NCBI RefSeq assembly: GCF_030463535.1
Contig: NC_132894.1
Span: forward strand, 12,171,933 to 12,235,932
From: Salminus brasiliensis
Taxonomy: Eukaryota; Chordata; Actinopteri; Characiformes; Bryconidae
Direction: 5' to 3'
Length of the DNA: 64,000 bases
Made by a program: the position numbers and the translations under genes. Shown here piece by piece: positions 12,201 through 23,370 of this stretch. The notes beneath the pieces were generated by a model. The model made no database searches. It worked only from the letters and a program-made list of their open reading frames with translations, and was not told the origin of the DNA. Position 1 is the stretch's first letter; each line of letters starts with the position of its first letter.

Positions 12201-13272
12201 GGTTTTTCTTGTGGCCGTGTCATCACATTACCAGACTTGAAAAAATTGGTCACTTGGGTTCACTCCCATGCTGACATCTGTCCTCACCAGCCGAATATTT
12301 CAGAGGAGCAGGACCGAAACTGTGTGCTTTACTGGCAGTGTGAAGGAGGACATGCTTACAAGTGGCTGTTTGAGCCTTCCTTCCATGATCAGCCAGATGA
12401 GCCAGAGAGCAAGGGCAGCAGGGGCAAGCGCAAAAAGTCTCATCTGCCAGAAATCAGGGAAGATCTCAGCCTAGATGATGTTTACGTTTCAAAGAAGAAG
12501 AAAGATGAGTTTTCCGACTCTGATGAGAGTCTCTGCAGTCTGATTATCCCTGTCTCTGGGGATCAGGGCGACACTTCAAAGAAGAATTGGTTTGTGTCTG
12601 AACTGGGCAGAATGACCTCTAGCCCTGACCCTAACATGATCGCAGATACAAGACTTGGCCTAGAGCCGGCTCGGCCTCACCCCTGATGCCCACTACAGAG
12701 CCCAATCTTGGTTGGTGTGGCGCAACAGATAACACCACCACCTACCATTGTGTTACAACAACACCATGTGGGAGACCAGGGTTCGATTCCCGGTCTGGGT
12801 GACTATGCTGCGCTACACCAATAAGAGTCCCTGGGTAAGACTCCTAACACTACCTTGTAAGTCGCTCTGGATAAGAGCGTCTGCTAAATGCCATAAATGT
12901 AAATGTAAATGTAATCTTCCTGACTGCCCCCCTGAATTTGCATGGAATGGCACCTTCACGGATCTGCCGTTTGAAAACTCCCAGGAGAAGGAGCATGGAG
13001 GGTCAAATGTTGAATGGTCAAGCTTAGAAGGAAACACAAGCACTTCCAATATCAATGACACTCTCTCGCTCTCTGGCTGTGTGGATGACACACACTTAGA
13101 TGTTGATAGTCCTTTAAAGGAGGAGATGTTGTGCAGCTCTCTAAAGAGTGGCTCTCCTAGACCCCTCTGCACCACTCCAGAGCCAGCTTGTGATGGGAAC
13201 GCTTCTGATAGTTTTTTCTGCTTCCCTCTTCTGCTGAGGAACAGATAGACAGCCTTTGCACAGGGCTAACTG
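12201..13272 (+). CDS. KIAA1958-like exon A: N-terminal domain and acidic linker, frame-broken
   Basis: Opens after tttattgtcag with GFSCGRVITLPDLKKLVTW in frame. No ATG is present, so an upstream exon is required. The frame stays open to 12683 through a basic patch (RGKRKKS, SKKKKDEF) and an acidic serine-rich stretch (SDSDESLCSL). Protein-like sequence resumes after the SINE, in a different frame, at NLPDCPPEFAWNGTFTDL and runs to about 13211. A third frame (PSSAEEQIDSLCTGLT) reaches the donor at 13273. With the SINE removed, each of the two frame changes corresponds to one missing base. The first lies between 12635 and 12683. The second is probably in the six-T run 13212-13217. Confidence 0.65.
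12710..12912 (+). mobile_element. tRNA-derived SINE inserted in coding sequence
   Basis: The 5' head resembles a tRNA, with an A-box-like tggcgcaacagataac and a perfect B box ggttcgattcc. The 3' tail is aagtcgctctggataagagc followed by (aaatgt)n, the L2-mobilised tail found on fish DANA-type SINEs. The 6-bp direct repeat aatctt flanks it at 12704-12709 and 12913-12918. The insert plus one duplication is 209 bp, not a multiple of three, and brings in-frame stops. Confidence 0.85.
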
Positions 13273-13515
13273 GTGAGTCAGTGGTCAATCCTTTCAATTA
13301 TCATGTGTCAGACTGGTAGTTGGTCTGTTCACTGTTTACTCAGTAATATTTCTTATGAGAAGCTACAAGACAAACAGTAAAATAATGTAAGTATATATGG
13401 ATATGGTTTAATATGTTTGAAAATGCCAGGATTAGGTTTTTGAAAGGTGATTTCTAGTTGCTGTGTACATTAACAACTGATAAATCCCTCTCATAAACCA
13501 GCCTTAACCTCATAG

Positions 13516-13942
13516 ACCCCTCAGAACCACTGGTGTTTTCTGGCTTTTTAGCCCACTGTTATAACCTAGGACACAGTTTGCATTGCTCTGCATGTAGTTA
13601 CCAATGAGTAATCCTGTTAAAGGCTGTAATAAAAGTAGTGGAGCATTAGGGGTTAAACCATGTCTATAAATATTAGTGTCATAATCATCACTTTAGATAA
13701 ACAGTATTCACACAATTTAGTTTGATAATTATTTTAACCTTAATTCTTGTTATCTGTCGCACATCTGTTTGTCATTTCTATGCTATATCCTGTTTTTGAT
13801 TTTTAAAATTAGGGAAATAGAATTTTATTTAATGTTTTAAACAGTTTCCAAGTAATCTGTAAGGAAGTGAGCTAAAACAGCAAAATCATCAGTCTTGTGG
13901 CAAAGTGAAAACTATGTCATGTGGCAAAATGGAATATAAAAA
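13516..13942 (+). repeat. 428-bp dispersed repeat, copy 2 (in KIAA1958-like intron)
   Basis: Near-identical to 10805-11232 and in the same orientation, 2.7 kb downstream, inside the intron between the two KIAA1958-like exons. No clear flanking duplication is seen here. It may be the source from which copy 1 was retroposed, or both may come from an unlisted repeat family. Confidence 0.75.
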
Positions 13943-15497
13943 ATGACTAGCTGTCAGTGTGTTGCAGTGATGAGGTAAAAGTGATAAATTTTGTAAAATG
14001 TAAATATTTTCATATCATTGTTACAGTATTTATTCAATCAACAGGACAGATATAGAAAAAAGCTTTGGATCAAAACCTGTTATTTACACATTTATCTGCA
14101 AATCTCACTGTTTAGAGGAACATAAACACAAAGCAAAATTCACTACTCAATACTAATAGCTACTTACATCGCAACTGGGAAAACATTTGTGCCCTGCATC
14201 GCTGTTACAGAAACTGTAACAGCTGTAAGGAATCAGACCAACAAGAGATTATCAGACACTAATGCAGGGTTCATTGGCAACAATACTTCAACAGAATATT
14301 AAATGTAAGACATAAACAGAAGTAGAAATAAGCACTAAACTAAATGACCCATGACACCAAAAGACTGACCTAAAAATATCAACAAGGTCAAACAAGGCCT
14401 AAATTAGACTCCTCATGCTGGCTAGCATTGTGCTTATTGATTGGGAAGAGGTCTTACTACCCACCCAGAGAGACCTAGACCAGTTGTGCTGTCAAGGATT
14501 CCTAGCATACATTCCTATATAAATTGATCAGAAAAATCTTAAGAAGTTTCAGATTTTTCTTCTTATTTTTTTTACTTAAGAAAGATTGGTGTTCTCAGCA
14601 AAATATGTTCTTACATATTTTCTTAACCATATGCTTGTCTTAGACTGTAAGAGTTTAGAAGATATGTCTCTGAAAAGACCTGTTGAAATAGCTGTATCAC
14701 AGAATGAATGTCAAATTTCCTGGATTAAACTGGAAAATTCGCTTCTAGTTCTTATTTACTGAACTTGGAGGAGTCTTCCTCCATTTTACCTCCACTGCAT
14801 GGATTTAATTCAATATCGGAATTTTTTTATTTATCATAAGCAGCATAAAAGTATATTTTACAAATGGCCTAAACAAGAAAATGTTAGGAAGAACTTCTTA
14901 AGAGAATATTTGAGAGCTTCTTGATTTTTTTTTTAGAGAATTGCATTTAAGAACATTCTATTTCCAACTTCTTGGTGTTTATCTTGAGACCCTTCAGAGG
15001 TTTTTCCTTAGGAAAGCTTTTGTGAATCCAGCCCCAGGTCTATGAGGTGCTTTGCATATGAACTTATATGGGAATGGTAGTGGTAGACTACTTGGTGATA
15101 AACAGGGAGTATGTTTCTGATAGTGACACCTACATACGTAAGGAGTAGAACAAAAATGTTATCATGAGCAAGTTGATACCTCAGCATGCATTCTTGATAT
15201 TATTTATGAAAACACAAAACCCATGTTTATATATTATGTAATAGTTATATATGTCAAAAAAGGGTAAAAAGGGGAAGCATAGAAGCACTGACCTGTGTCC
15301 TGTTCTTCCACCCGAAAAATTGTTCTTTCAAAAGAGGCCAGTTAATTGCCATATAGATGGTAAGCAGAATCATAATGACATGGTAAAAAACAAAGCTCTT
15401 ATCAGTGTGTAAAAATCATCCTGTCAGACTGTGTGTCCTGTGTGAACTGTAAGATTATCTGAGACCTTGTCGCTCCCTTTTTCTCTGTCCTGTTTAG

Positions 15498-16354
15498 TAA
15501 AGTCAAAGAAGAAAAGGAAACAAGCGGAGAAAAGCGGGTGTTGGGTCACGATCTTCAAGAGAATCCTTCACAGACCAAGAGAGTATCTCTCCTTCAACAA
15601 CCTTTCTGGTAAGGAGCTGGACGACCTTCTGGTGTCATACTTCCAGCAGATCAAGACTCAGCAGATGAGCAGCGCGTTTCTGATAGCCCAAGGCCGCGCC
15701 ATCAACTATTACATCCAGAAATGTGGCTGCCCTTTTAACTTGTACAAGTCCAGGGAGATGATCAATGCTTACATGGCTCTTCAGGCCAGGATATCGGAGC
15801 AGCTGTGGCAGGAACTGAAGAGTAATCTGGACATCCTACTGACCATCCAGGGGGATGAAGAAGAGGAGCTGAGAGAGAGTGGTGTCCTCAGTCGCCAGAC
15901 ACCACAGGGCCTGCTCAATCTGGTGCTGCTCAACAACTTGCGATTCTTTGGGAAGGAGCACCTAGACAAAGGAAGGCCTGTGTGCTTTGGAGATTTTGCC
16001 CTGGTCTGCGAGCTGCAGCCTGCCTCGGGCCACAGAATCAATGTGGAGTATGTGGAGTGGAAGGACTGGAGAAGCAGCCCTCCTGAGCCCTGTATGGGCA
16101 GAATGTATGCCTTGGTTGACGACCCAGCCCGCTGTCCCCTACAGGATTTCAAGTTGTATGCAACCAAGCATAGCAGGCGATTACCGCATATGAAAGACAA
16201 GTTCTACTTGAAACCTAAAGCCATCCCAGATGCCAGGGTGTGGTACAGCAAGGTACCACTAGGCAGATGGCATCTGAAGAAAATTATAAAGGACCTGTGT
16301 GAATGCATTCAGACCATCAGAGCAAGGAAGCAGACAGGCTTGATCAATGAGTAA
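15498..16354 (+). CDS. KIAA1958-like exon B: intact DUF3504 domain
   Basis: An open stretch of 284 codons ending in TAA. It starts VKSKKKRKQAEK (a lysine-rich, NLS-like segment) and continues with LSFNNLSGKELDDLLVSYF, SREMINAYMALQARISEQLW, then DEEEELRESGVL..TPQGLLNLVL, where KIAA1958 has DEEEMWQAGCL..SPITLLSTVV. Later come CMGRMYALVDDPARCPL..LY, KFYLKP and VWYSKVPLGRWHLKKI, matching CHGKIYHEHSRGHKQCPYCLLY, FYLTAR and VWYEEQRMGLRSL. No stop or frameshift is visible, in contrast to the exon before it, which argues for constraint or very recent decay. ATTAAA follows at 16386 and AATAAA at 17391. Confidence 0.85.
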
Positions 16355-16385
16355 AACAGTTTTTTTGGTTATGTGGTGTATTTGG

Positions 16386-16391
16386 ATTAAA
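16386..16391 (+). terminator. Possible proximal polyadenylation signal (ATTAAA)
   Basis: ATTAAA lies 32 bp after the KIAA1958-like stop codon. Use of this variant signal would leave the minisatellite out of the transcript. Confidence 0.35.
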
Positions 16392-16469
16392 GTATCACAT
16401 TTTGCATGATAACATTGTTTTTAGTGCTGGAATCTTATTCTCCCGGGTAATTGTTTATCATTTTTATGA

Positions 16470-17228
16470 CCCAAAACCTAACCCTGGCCCTAGTCCTAAC
16501 CATAACCTCAACCCAAAACCTAATCCTAACCATCATCCTGATCCTTCTTCTAACATCAATCCAAAACCTAATCCGAACCCTCATCCTGGCTCTAGTCCTA
16601 ACCTTAACCTCAACACAAGGCCTATTTCTAACTCTCATACTGGCCCTAATCCTAACCTCAACCCGAAACCTAATCCTAACCATCATCCTGATCCTTCTTC
16701 TAACCTCAACCCAAAACCTAATCCTGACTCTCATACTGGCCCTCCTCCTAATCCTAGCCTCAACCCAAGACCTCATTCTAACTCTCATCCTGGCCCTAGT
16801 CCTAACCCTAACCTCATCTCAACACTAATCCTAACTCTCATCCTGGCTCTAGTCCTAACCTTAACCTCAACCCAACATCTTATCCCAACCCCGGATATAG
16901 TCCTAACCCTAACCTCATCCCAACACTAATCCTAACTCTCATCCTGGCCCTAGTCCTAACCCTAACCTCATCTCAACACTAATCCTAACTCTCATCCTGG
17001 CTCTAGTCCTAACCTTAACCTCAACCCAACATCTTATCCCAACTCCGGATATAGTCCTAACCCTAACCTCATCCCAACACTAATCCTAACTCTCATCCTG
17101 GCCCTAGTCCTAACCCTAACCTCAGTCCAACACATAATCCTAACCCTGGATATAGTCCTAATTGTAACCTCAACCCAAAACCTAAACCTAACCCTCATCC
17201 TGGTCCTACTCTTAACCCTGACCTGAAC
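16470..17228. repeat. CCTAAC-rich (telomere-like) minisatellite
   Basis: About 750 bp of degenerate units built from cctaaccctaacctcaaccc, catcctggccctagt and related words, C-rich on the plus strand. A higher-order copy of about 153 bp is repeated in tandem: the block starting ctcaacactaatcc at 16819 restarts at 16972. Because the base unit is short and lacks stops, several frames are open (PNPNLNPKPNP-type peptides); these are not genes. It begins about 115 bp after the KIAA1958-like stop. Confidence 0.9.
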
Positions 17229-17390
17229 TGAATTCAGCGGATTATAAACACACTTTATTTATGAAGTTCATTAAAAGCACCTTGATAAGCTACAGCTTCA
17301 CTGCTGCTACATCACTGATTTTCACTGACATTGTTGAGATGTTATTAAGAGTCTGATGGGGGTTTATTTAATGTAAAACAGACCACTCCA

Positions 17391-17396
17391 AATAAA
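17391..17396 (+). terminator. Candidate distal polyadenylation signal of the KIAA1958-like gene
   Basis: AATAAA followed by a T/TG-rich stretch. If used, the 3' UTR would contain the whole CCTAAC minisatellite. Confidence 0.45.
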
Positions 17397-17478
17397 GTGT
17401 TATTAATATTTTTGTTAAACTGTAATGTAAAATGATCAAAAAGTTTCTTGTGAGAACAAAAGTTAGGACACATCCACA

Positions 17479-17484
17479 TTTATT
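17479..17484 (-). terminator. Candidate polyadenylation signal of the slc46a2-like gene
   Basis: TTTATT on the plus strand is AATAAA on the gene's strand, about 350 bp after the stop codon at 17833. It would put the two convergent 3' ends within about 100 bp of each other. Confidence 0.4.
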
Positions 17485-17832
17485 ACTACTTAAAATCCCT
17501 AAAAATAGAATCAGGTGCAGCACATTAGCAAAAACAAAATGGGATCATGTCATTTCTAGGTTTGATACAAAACAATCAATAAAATAATAATAATAATAAT
17601 AATAGTAATATCAACAGTCATATAGTCCACACTCATGTGGCTAATTTGCAGTACATTCTGTTTAATGGCCTTAATGTTATTACATTTGTAGATCTATTTA
17701 CACAGTAGTGGCAGTCAAAGCAGACTGTAGACAATAGTAGCATTAAGACACAATCCAAGCACTTTTTCAGATACGTGTGTTTAATAAATATAATATACTG
17801 TTGAGTCCATGCCCGCGTATTACAGCATAGTC

Positions 17833-20800
17833 TCATATGGGTGGATAGTCTTCCCTCTTCTGTCTGAACTTCAAGTACCTAAAAAAAATGAAGCACACTG
17901 CCATTACTAGTGGAAGTACTTAGAGATGATCTGAGCACCAGAGAAAGCCTTTCGCTGGGCATCATCAGCCATGCCCCTTGCCTTTATCTAACAAGTTCAT
18001 TTAAGGTTGCCGATTCACAGTTTGCTAGCAGCTGACTGGCTGCCCGGCTGAATCCACTGAAACCACAGCTTTACGACTGCAATGGCGAAACCAGGCTTAT
18101 CAGTCACTCTGCAGTCCCGGATTCAGGCCTCTGCTGAGAGAACATTCCTGTCAAAGAGTGTGTGGGAGGGGACACTTACAGGACTGGGATTACGCCGAGA
18201 TAGCTGATGGTGCAGGACAGGAGAAAACAGAGGCCGCTGAAGGAGTCCAGAGTGAGCGGATAAATGGAGGTGAAGAACACTGTGGAGAGGAGTTCAGTCA
18301 CAGCCAGAATCAACTGCAGCCTTCCAAAAATACGGCCTAAAATCACAGCAGACACAGCACTCAGTTCCCACCTAAAAGTGCTTCCACCTAAAAGCTTTCG
18401 TGTATAAACACAGTGAGAGTGAAAACACAAAGAAGAAGTGGTGACACCTCCTTTTAATTTTGGGATTCTAAGGAATGGATCTCTCGCTCACGAGTTTCCT
18501 GATTCTCATGTATGACCTAATGTTTATGTTGTGGATTGTATCTGCTAGTCCACCTCATTTTCATTTGATTTGAGTGATTTTAGAAATGATTCACAGGTTT
18601 CAAATCTACTAGTTTTAATGAAAGATAAACTAGTATATATAATATACAGTACTGTGCAAAAGGTTTAGGCATCTGTGAAAATAAGAATGAAAAAAGCTAC
18701 TTATCTGGGAAGTTAGTGTTTGTTTCCACAGTAAAACCCTAATATAAGAATCATCATAAATAATATAAATGAATAATATAATAAAATATAAATAAATAAT
18801 ATAATAAAATAAATATTCATACAAAAAAAAATATATATATATAAAATATTCATTAAAACATATCTAAAGCTCTCCTCATGGGAGTCTAGTATTATTTATA
18901 GTTATCATCCAACACCTGGTTTGGTAAATCAGTGCTTAATGATGGTAAATCAGGTGAGCTGGTGATGGAATCGAGCTCATCCATGCTGTGCTAGCTTACA
19001 AGCTCTCAACTACTTTCTTCAAAATGAGAAAGTCTTGTTCCTTTTCACTGTATTCACTAACGTGATCTGGAGTTTTTTTCTGAGTTAAATGGTTTTAAAT
19101 ACATCTGCCCAGTACTGTACACATAACCATATTACAGTTTTGGATGATGTGAAATTTGCTTGCTGCTATTTGTAATTCTTTAGACGTCACAGGATGTTTT
19201 TTTATCTAAATGTGGATGTGTGGGGATTTTTCCACTTGTCACTATCAGCAGCTATCCTGCTTCTTGTTCCATGTCTCAATTACCGTATTGCTGTGCATCC
19301 AGAACCTTGGAAAGCATTGCTCTCAGTGTCGGCATGGGAACGCAGGCAAACAACATTATTCCTCGAGCTGTTGGTGAAGAAACGTTCATACAGAAGGTGA
19401 AAAAAACATGGACAGCTCGACTCAACTGGCGTTGATTTCAACATAGTAACATTTTTTTTATTTCAACATAGTAACCATATCCATTTATTTCAGATATTGT
19501 GAAATATGGTTGGGAAAGAGCCACATTGCTCTTGTTAGTCAGAGATGTGACCTTTAGGGAGAAGAGGAGGGGAAAAACACAGGAAAACTGTAGATAATTA
19601 TAGGACTGGCACTACAGGACTTCCCTCCCCTCTAATTTTAGTATAATTTAATAAATATTATTGGTATCTATCATCCAAGCCCAACATGTTTCATTATATA
19701 GTCTTTTTTACACAGTGTTTTACACAAGCCTGTAACGTTGTATGAACATCCCATAACAACAAATATTTAGAAATCTAGAAACCATCAGATTTTTTTAAGC
19801 CACATTAACACCTTAAACCTTACAGTTATAATTCAGTTATTAATATTAAGATTGTTCATTGTTAATGAAACTACTATGATTCATTTGCAGCACCATACCA
19901 GCCTGAGGTGTAATTGGGGCCTGCAGTGCAGATGGGGCCTTAAATGGTCTTATTTGGACATATGGGTGAAAAACATGACTTCTCTTTATGTACTGTGGCA
20001 TCTGCCAAGGGGTGGAAATATGAGGCAGCAAGTGGTGATGAAGGTGATGTGTTAAAAGCAGGAAAAGGGTCAGAACATCTCAAAACATCAGGCAGATCTT
20101 GTGGGGTTTTTTTTGGTAGGCCGTGTTCAGTACCTATCAAAAGTGGTTCAAAAAAAGACATCTGGTGAACTGGTGAGAACTTAAGACTCATTGATGCTAA
20201 TAGAAGCCCCAGGATCTGCTGCTAACGTCTTGGTGCCAGAAACCACAGGACACCTTCAGAGGTCTTGTGGAGTCCATGCCTCGAATGGTCACAAGGGGGA
20301 CCTACTCAATATTAGGTGACTTGAGTGAGTTGTTCTTCCATTACACAGTGCAAAGAACATCTGGCAACTTTATTGATGAAGATGGTTGAAGGCTCCAGTA
20401 TATTAGTATATATCACTCTTCAGTGATAGTTCATGACCTGTGCCTACCATTCTAGAAAACTTACCGTAGGTTTTCTTACAGTAGTGACAGTAGTGATCAT
20501 TGTTTTATCCTTACTTACCCATGAAGTAGACCCAGCTCTTCTCTGTGAACGCCATGATTGCCATCCCAGTACAGTTGGACACAATACCCAGCAGAGTAAG
20601 GGCCATGTCCCCTAGCACTCCAGACAGCGCCAAGACCCCTAAGAAGCTGCTCAAGTACATAGCATCAGTGGCAGCCCTGCCGTATCCTGCCCATACCGAG
20701 TCCCAGCTGAGAGGAGGCTTCAGCACGTACAGCGTCAGAACGTTCTCAGCTCCGATCATGCCCAGCATGAACAGCACCATGGTGGACATGAGCAGGCAGA

Positions 20801-22745
20801 CCGCTGTTCTGTCTGTCCTCTCGCTTCTCTCTGCACTGGACAGCAGCAGCTCTTTCTCATCTCTGTTTTGCATCGAGCTGGACAGGAGAAAGGTCGAGTA
20901 GAGGAGCGAGACCACACTGAATAAAATGGCCATTCCAAGCAGGACCACTCCTCTGTGGCCTATCCGGTACACATACCCGGACAGCAGACCACCCAGCACC
21001 CCTGCAAATGAGGGCAGGCAGTATGATAATGTTGTCTTACTGTGTTTTACAGCATGATATGCTTTTCACAATACACTGTAGGTGTCATCAGTACCAGTGC
21101 TCAAAGTGCAGTACCGGCACTTCTCTTGCAAACTGGGACTGGGGCACACAAGCATCTGGTCTACATGTACATGCATCTATATTAGGTGGGACAACAGGGT
21201 AACAGAGTGTCAGAATCTTCATGAGGGAGAGGTGGGCCTTCTCCCAAAGTTCTGATTTAGTGAGAGAACTGCTGCAGCTCATTTATCCAGTAATCGATTT
21301 ACATATCATTCATAGAACCATGCTTGAAAGCTAAGAATAATTAAGATGCCTTAACATTCAAGAGCGTCCCTTACAGAGAAAAATGCATGAATTTGGTTGG
21401 AGACTCCATGACAGACATGACCTCAAGATTCACTATAAGCTCCAACTTGTGTGCAGCAGTAGCTAGTTGACAGTTTTAGTTTCTTTACTGTTTGTGTTTG
21501 GTGACTGTGCCTGATCTGTAGCTCCTGGCCTCAGTCAATAGAGCAGAATTGACTAGCGAATCCACAAGGCTACCAGTTCAGGCAAAATCTAGGAAAGGGA
21601 TGTTTCAGTAAAGTATTCGGACGCAGACAGCTATCAGTTGATTGCTCTAGCAGCCTGATGTCAACACTTACCTCTTACTGAGTTTTAGAATAAAGCCATA
21701 AACTGACCCAATTACAAGGCTACAGTTACCACAGCAATACTCTTAAACCACTGCAGTTCCCCCAATACCATGCAAATCCAAAGCCTTACACTATGGCATG
21801 TACACTTGTAAAAGTACTGTATTTACCCTAATAGCACATACTGTGTATTCTCCATGCGATTGCTTTCACCGAATCATGATCTCCGTACCGTGATAGTTTG
21901 GTACGTATGTACGTACTGTTACACCCCTAACTATGAAAAGGACTATTTTAAAAATTGTTTTTAGTTTTTTTGCACCTTTATTATGTGAACTACTGTGTTG
22001 GTGACTTTAACATAGAATAATTTTGAAGAAGGTAAACAACTCTCAGTAAAAGCCAGGCTAAGATACAGCCTCCACATGGTGGGGTTAGTTTTAACACACT
22101 GTTACAACTAACTCTCCCAAATAAACAAAGTGAATATCCCCCCTATGTACACACACATTTTTTTACAGGTACTGTTCCACGTTGTTCACAAACACTCATA
22201 TCTTGATGCATATCCTGCATTGAAAAATTGCTATAAGCATCATGATGTTTGCGATATCGCCCATTCTTACCAGCGATCCCGTAACAGAGATCCACGACAT
22301 TCAGTTTTAGAGTGCGGTGCCTCTGCTTGGAGCTGAGAGCCGCTAGCGCCACCACGCCAGCCCAGTACGCTGGAGCGCCCCCACTAAGGCCATATACTAT
22401 AGAGCCCAGGAAGAGGAACTCCACAGGTACCTTCAAGAACAGAAAAACAAGAAGGACACACATGCCCAAGACTGAGCCCAGCTGAGAGACCATCAGAAAC
22501 ACCTTAGGCCCCCTCCGGTCCGCCACACGGCCCAACGGCACGATGGACAGCATGGCTGCTATGGTGGAAATAATGGAGTGAATGAGGAAGAAGCGCGAGG
22601 AGGCCGCTTGGGCCTGGTCAGCCTGTCCATCCGCCATTTCCAGTGAGTGGTTGTACACTGTCAGAGTGAGCGACATCTCAAAAAAGGAGGTGCCCAGCTT
22701 ATGGAGGATCACCACCGGCTCCACTAAAGTCAGAAGTCGCTCCAT
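17833..22745 (-). CDS. slc46a2-like: SLC46A2-like major facilitator transporter
   Basis: Multi-pass membrane transporter of the SLC46 family (proton-coupled folate transporter relatives). Exons in transcript order: 22271-22745, 20519-21001, 19284-19367, 18180-18336 and 17833-17878. Phases agree throughout, giving 414 codons plus TGA. Family matches: VEPVV near the start, the MFS loop GRVADRRGPK, then PVEFLFLGSIVYGLSGG..YWAGVVALAALS, where human SLC46A2 has PVEVLYGAAALNGLFGG..FWSGVMALGSLG. Further on are WDSVWAGYGRA..SFLGVL, ARGIMLFACVPMPTLRAMLSK, YGRIFGRLQLILAVTELLST and a short tail ending EDYPPI. Human SLC46A2 has about 475 residues. Ours is shorter at both ends and in the central loop. The start is the ATG at 22745, giving MERLLTLVEPVV; an upstream non-coding exon is possible. 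SLC46A1 and A3 fit less well at VPVEF..DLCYGIAG. Substrate unknown. Confidence 0.85.
18645..19119. mobile_element. Inverted-repeat element (MITE), about 475 bp
   Basis: Starts TACAGTACTGTGCAAAAGG and ends with the inverse of TACAGTACTGGGCAGATG, so the ends are inverted repeats of about 15 bp starting with TA. The interior is AT-rich and non-coding. TA ends suggest Tc1/mariner mobilisation. It sits in an intron of the slc46a2-like gene. Confidence 0.65.
20204..20325. mobile_element. Fragment of a dispersed fish DNA repeat
   Basis: The segment running from aggatctgctgctaacgtct to caagggggacctactcaata resembles the interior of a widespread fish repeat whose ends read like cgatcaggcataacattatg. 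A matching end is at about 32768-32792 in this window. Identification is from memory of the pattern. Confidence 0.4.
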
Positions 22746-22849
22746 TACGCCGTCCAAGTAGTGTCTCAGTTCTCTTAACCTTTAAGCAGAGAGAGAGAAA
22801 ATGTACAGAGAAATTGAGCTTTTTAGCAAGCGCAATATTCCCCCAGTTC

Positions 22850-23040
22850 TTCTGTTGTGCTGGTCTGTAGCTGAACAGCTGTACAGGGCATTTGTTGCTG
22901 TATCTTGTGCTTTTTAATGCCCCACACATTCTCAATTGAATACATGTCAGGACTGCAGGCAGGCCAATCTAGCACCCCCACTCTCTGCTTATGCAGGGAT
23001 ATCCGGGGATATGCAGGGATATCGTCGCTAATACTCAAAA
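22850..23040 (-). mobile_element. Tc1-like transposase fossil (C-terminal part)
   Basis: The minus-strand translation contains VLDWPACSPDMYSIENVWG, the DDE-region motif of Tc1 transposases (usual form WPxxSPDLNPIENxW) with the last catalytic E kept. No upstream catalytic domain or terminal repeats are present, so it is dead. It lies about 100 bp upstream of the slc46a2-like start codon. Confidence 0.75.
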
Positions 23041-23370
23041 GCCTTGCATCTTCATTTTTAGCGAGTTTCACTTTAAGATCTAATCTGAATCAGTCAGTTG
23101 TTCTTTACATTGTGTCAGAATTTCTAGGTAATCAGACCAATAGAAATGCTCCAAAATGGTTTCATATAAAGAACATAAATCTCAGTCAATCTCAGATCAG
23201 GCCCTGAGATTATGCTCATTTAGAAGTGGTTTTCGGCCTTGTCCTCTACACGGATATTTAACTGGATTCCTTGAATCTTTGGGAAACCTTGTGCTCAAAG
23301 TGCCGGATTATTTAATGACACATCGGTTTAAAAACTGGGGAGCCTCAACCCATCCTTGCTCTTGAAGATA
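23025..23370 (+). repeat. Dispersed repeat A+B, copy 1
   Basis: Block A (about 23025-23160) contains caaaagccttgcatcttcat and accaatagaaatgctccaaa. Block B (about 23185-23367) contains cggatatttaac, gattcctt, aatctttggga and acccatccttgctctt. Both blocks recur in the same order at 24778-25370. Confidence 0.65.

Larger units (their letters stand above)
12201..16354 (+). pseudogene. KIAA1958-like gene (DUF3504 domain), disrupted in its long first visible exon
   Basis: Two exons are supported: 12201-13272 and 15498-16354. The junction is ACT G|gtgagt to tttag|TA AAG, which restores a valine codon, so the pairing is phase-consistent. The N-terminal part has KKLVTWVHSHADIC and CEGGHAYKWLF, matching human KIAA1958 KLVSWAHSHGTIC and CSAGHAYHWPL. 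The second exon carries the DUF3504 domain of KIAA1958, ZMYM2-4 and QRICH1, a domesticated Crypton tyrosine-recombinase relic. No biochemical function is established. As written, the first exon cannot be read through: there is a stop at 12684-12686, a SINE at 12710-12912 and a second frame change near 13212-13217. Alternatives are splicing around the damage, assembly error at the breaks, or a recent pseudogene. The initiator exon is not found. Confidence 0.7.

Noticed and set aside
16402-16929. 175-codon open frame rich in PNPNLNPKPNP
   Set aside because: It is the CCTAAC minisatellite read in one frame. Other frames on both strands are open for the same reason.
16470-17228. Fused telomere or chromosome end
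   Set aside because: Units are degenerate and mixed with non-telomeric words, and normal genes lie on both sides, so it is an internal minisatellite.
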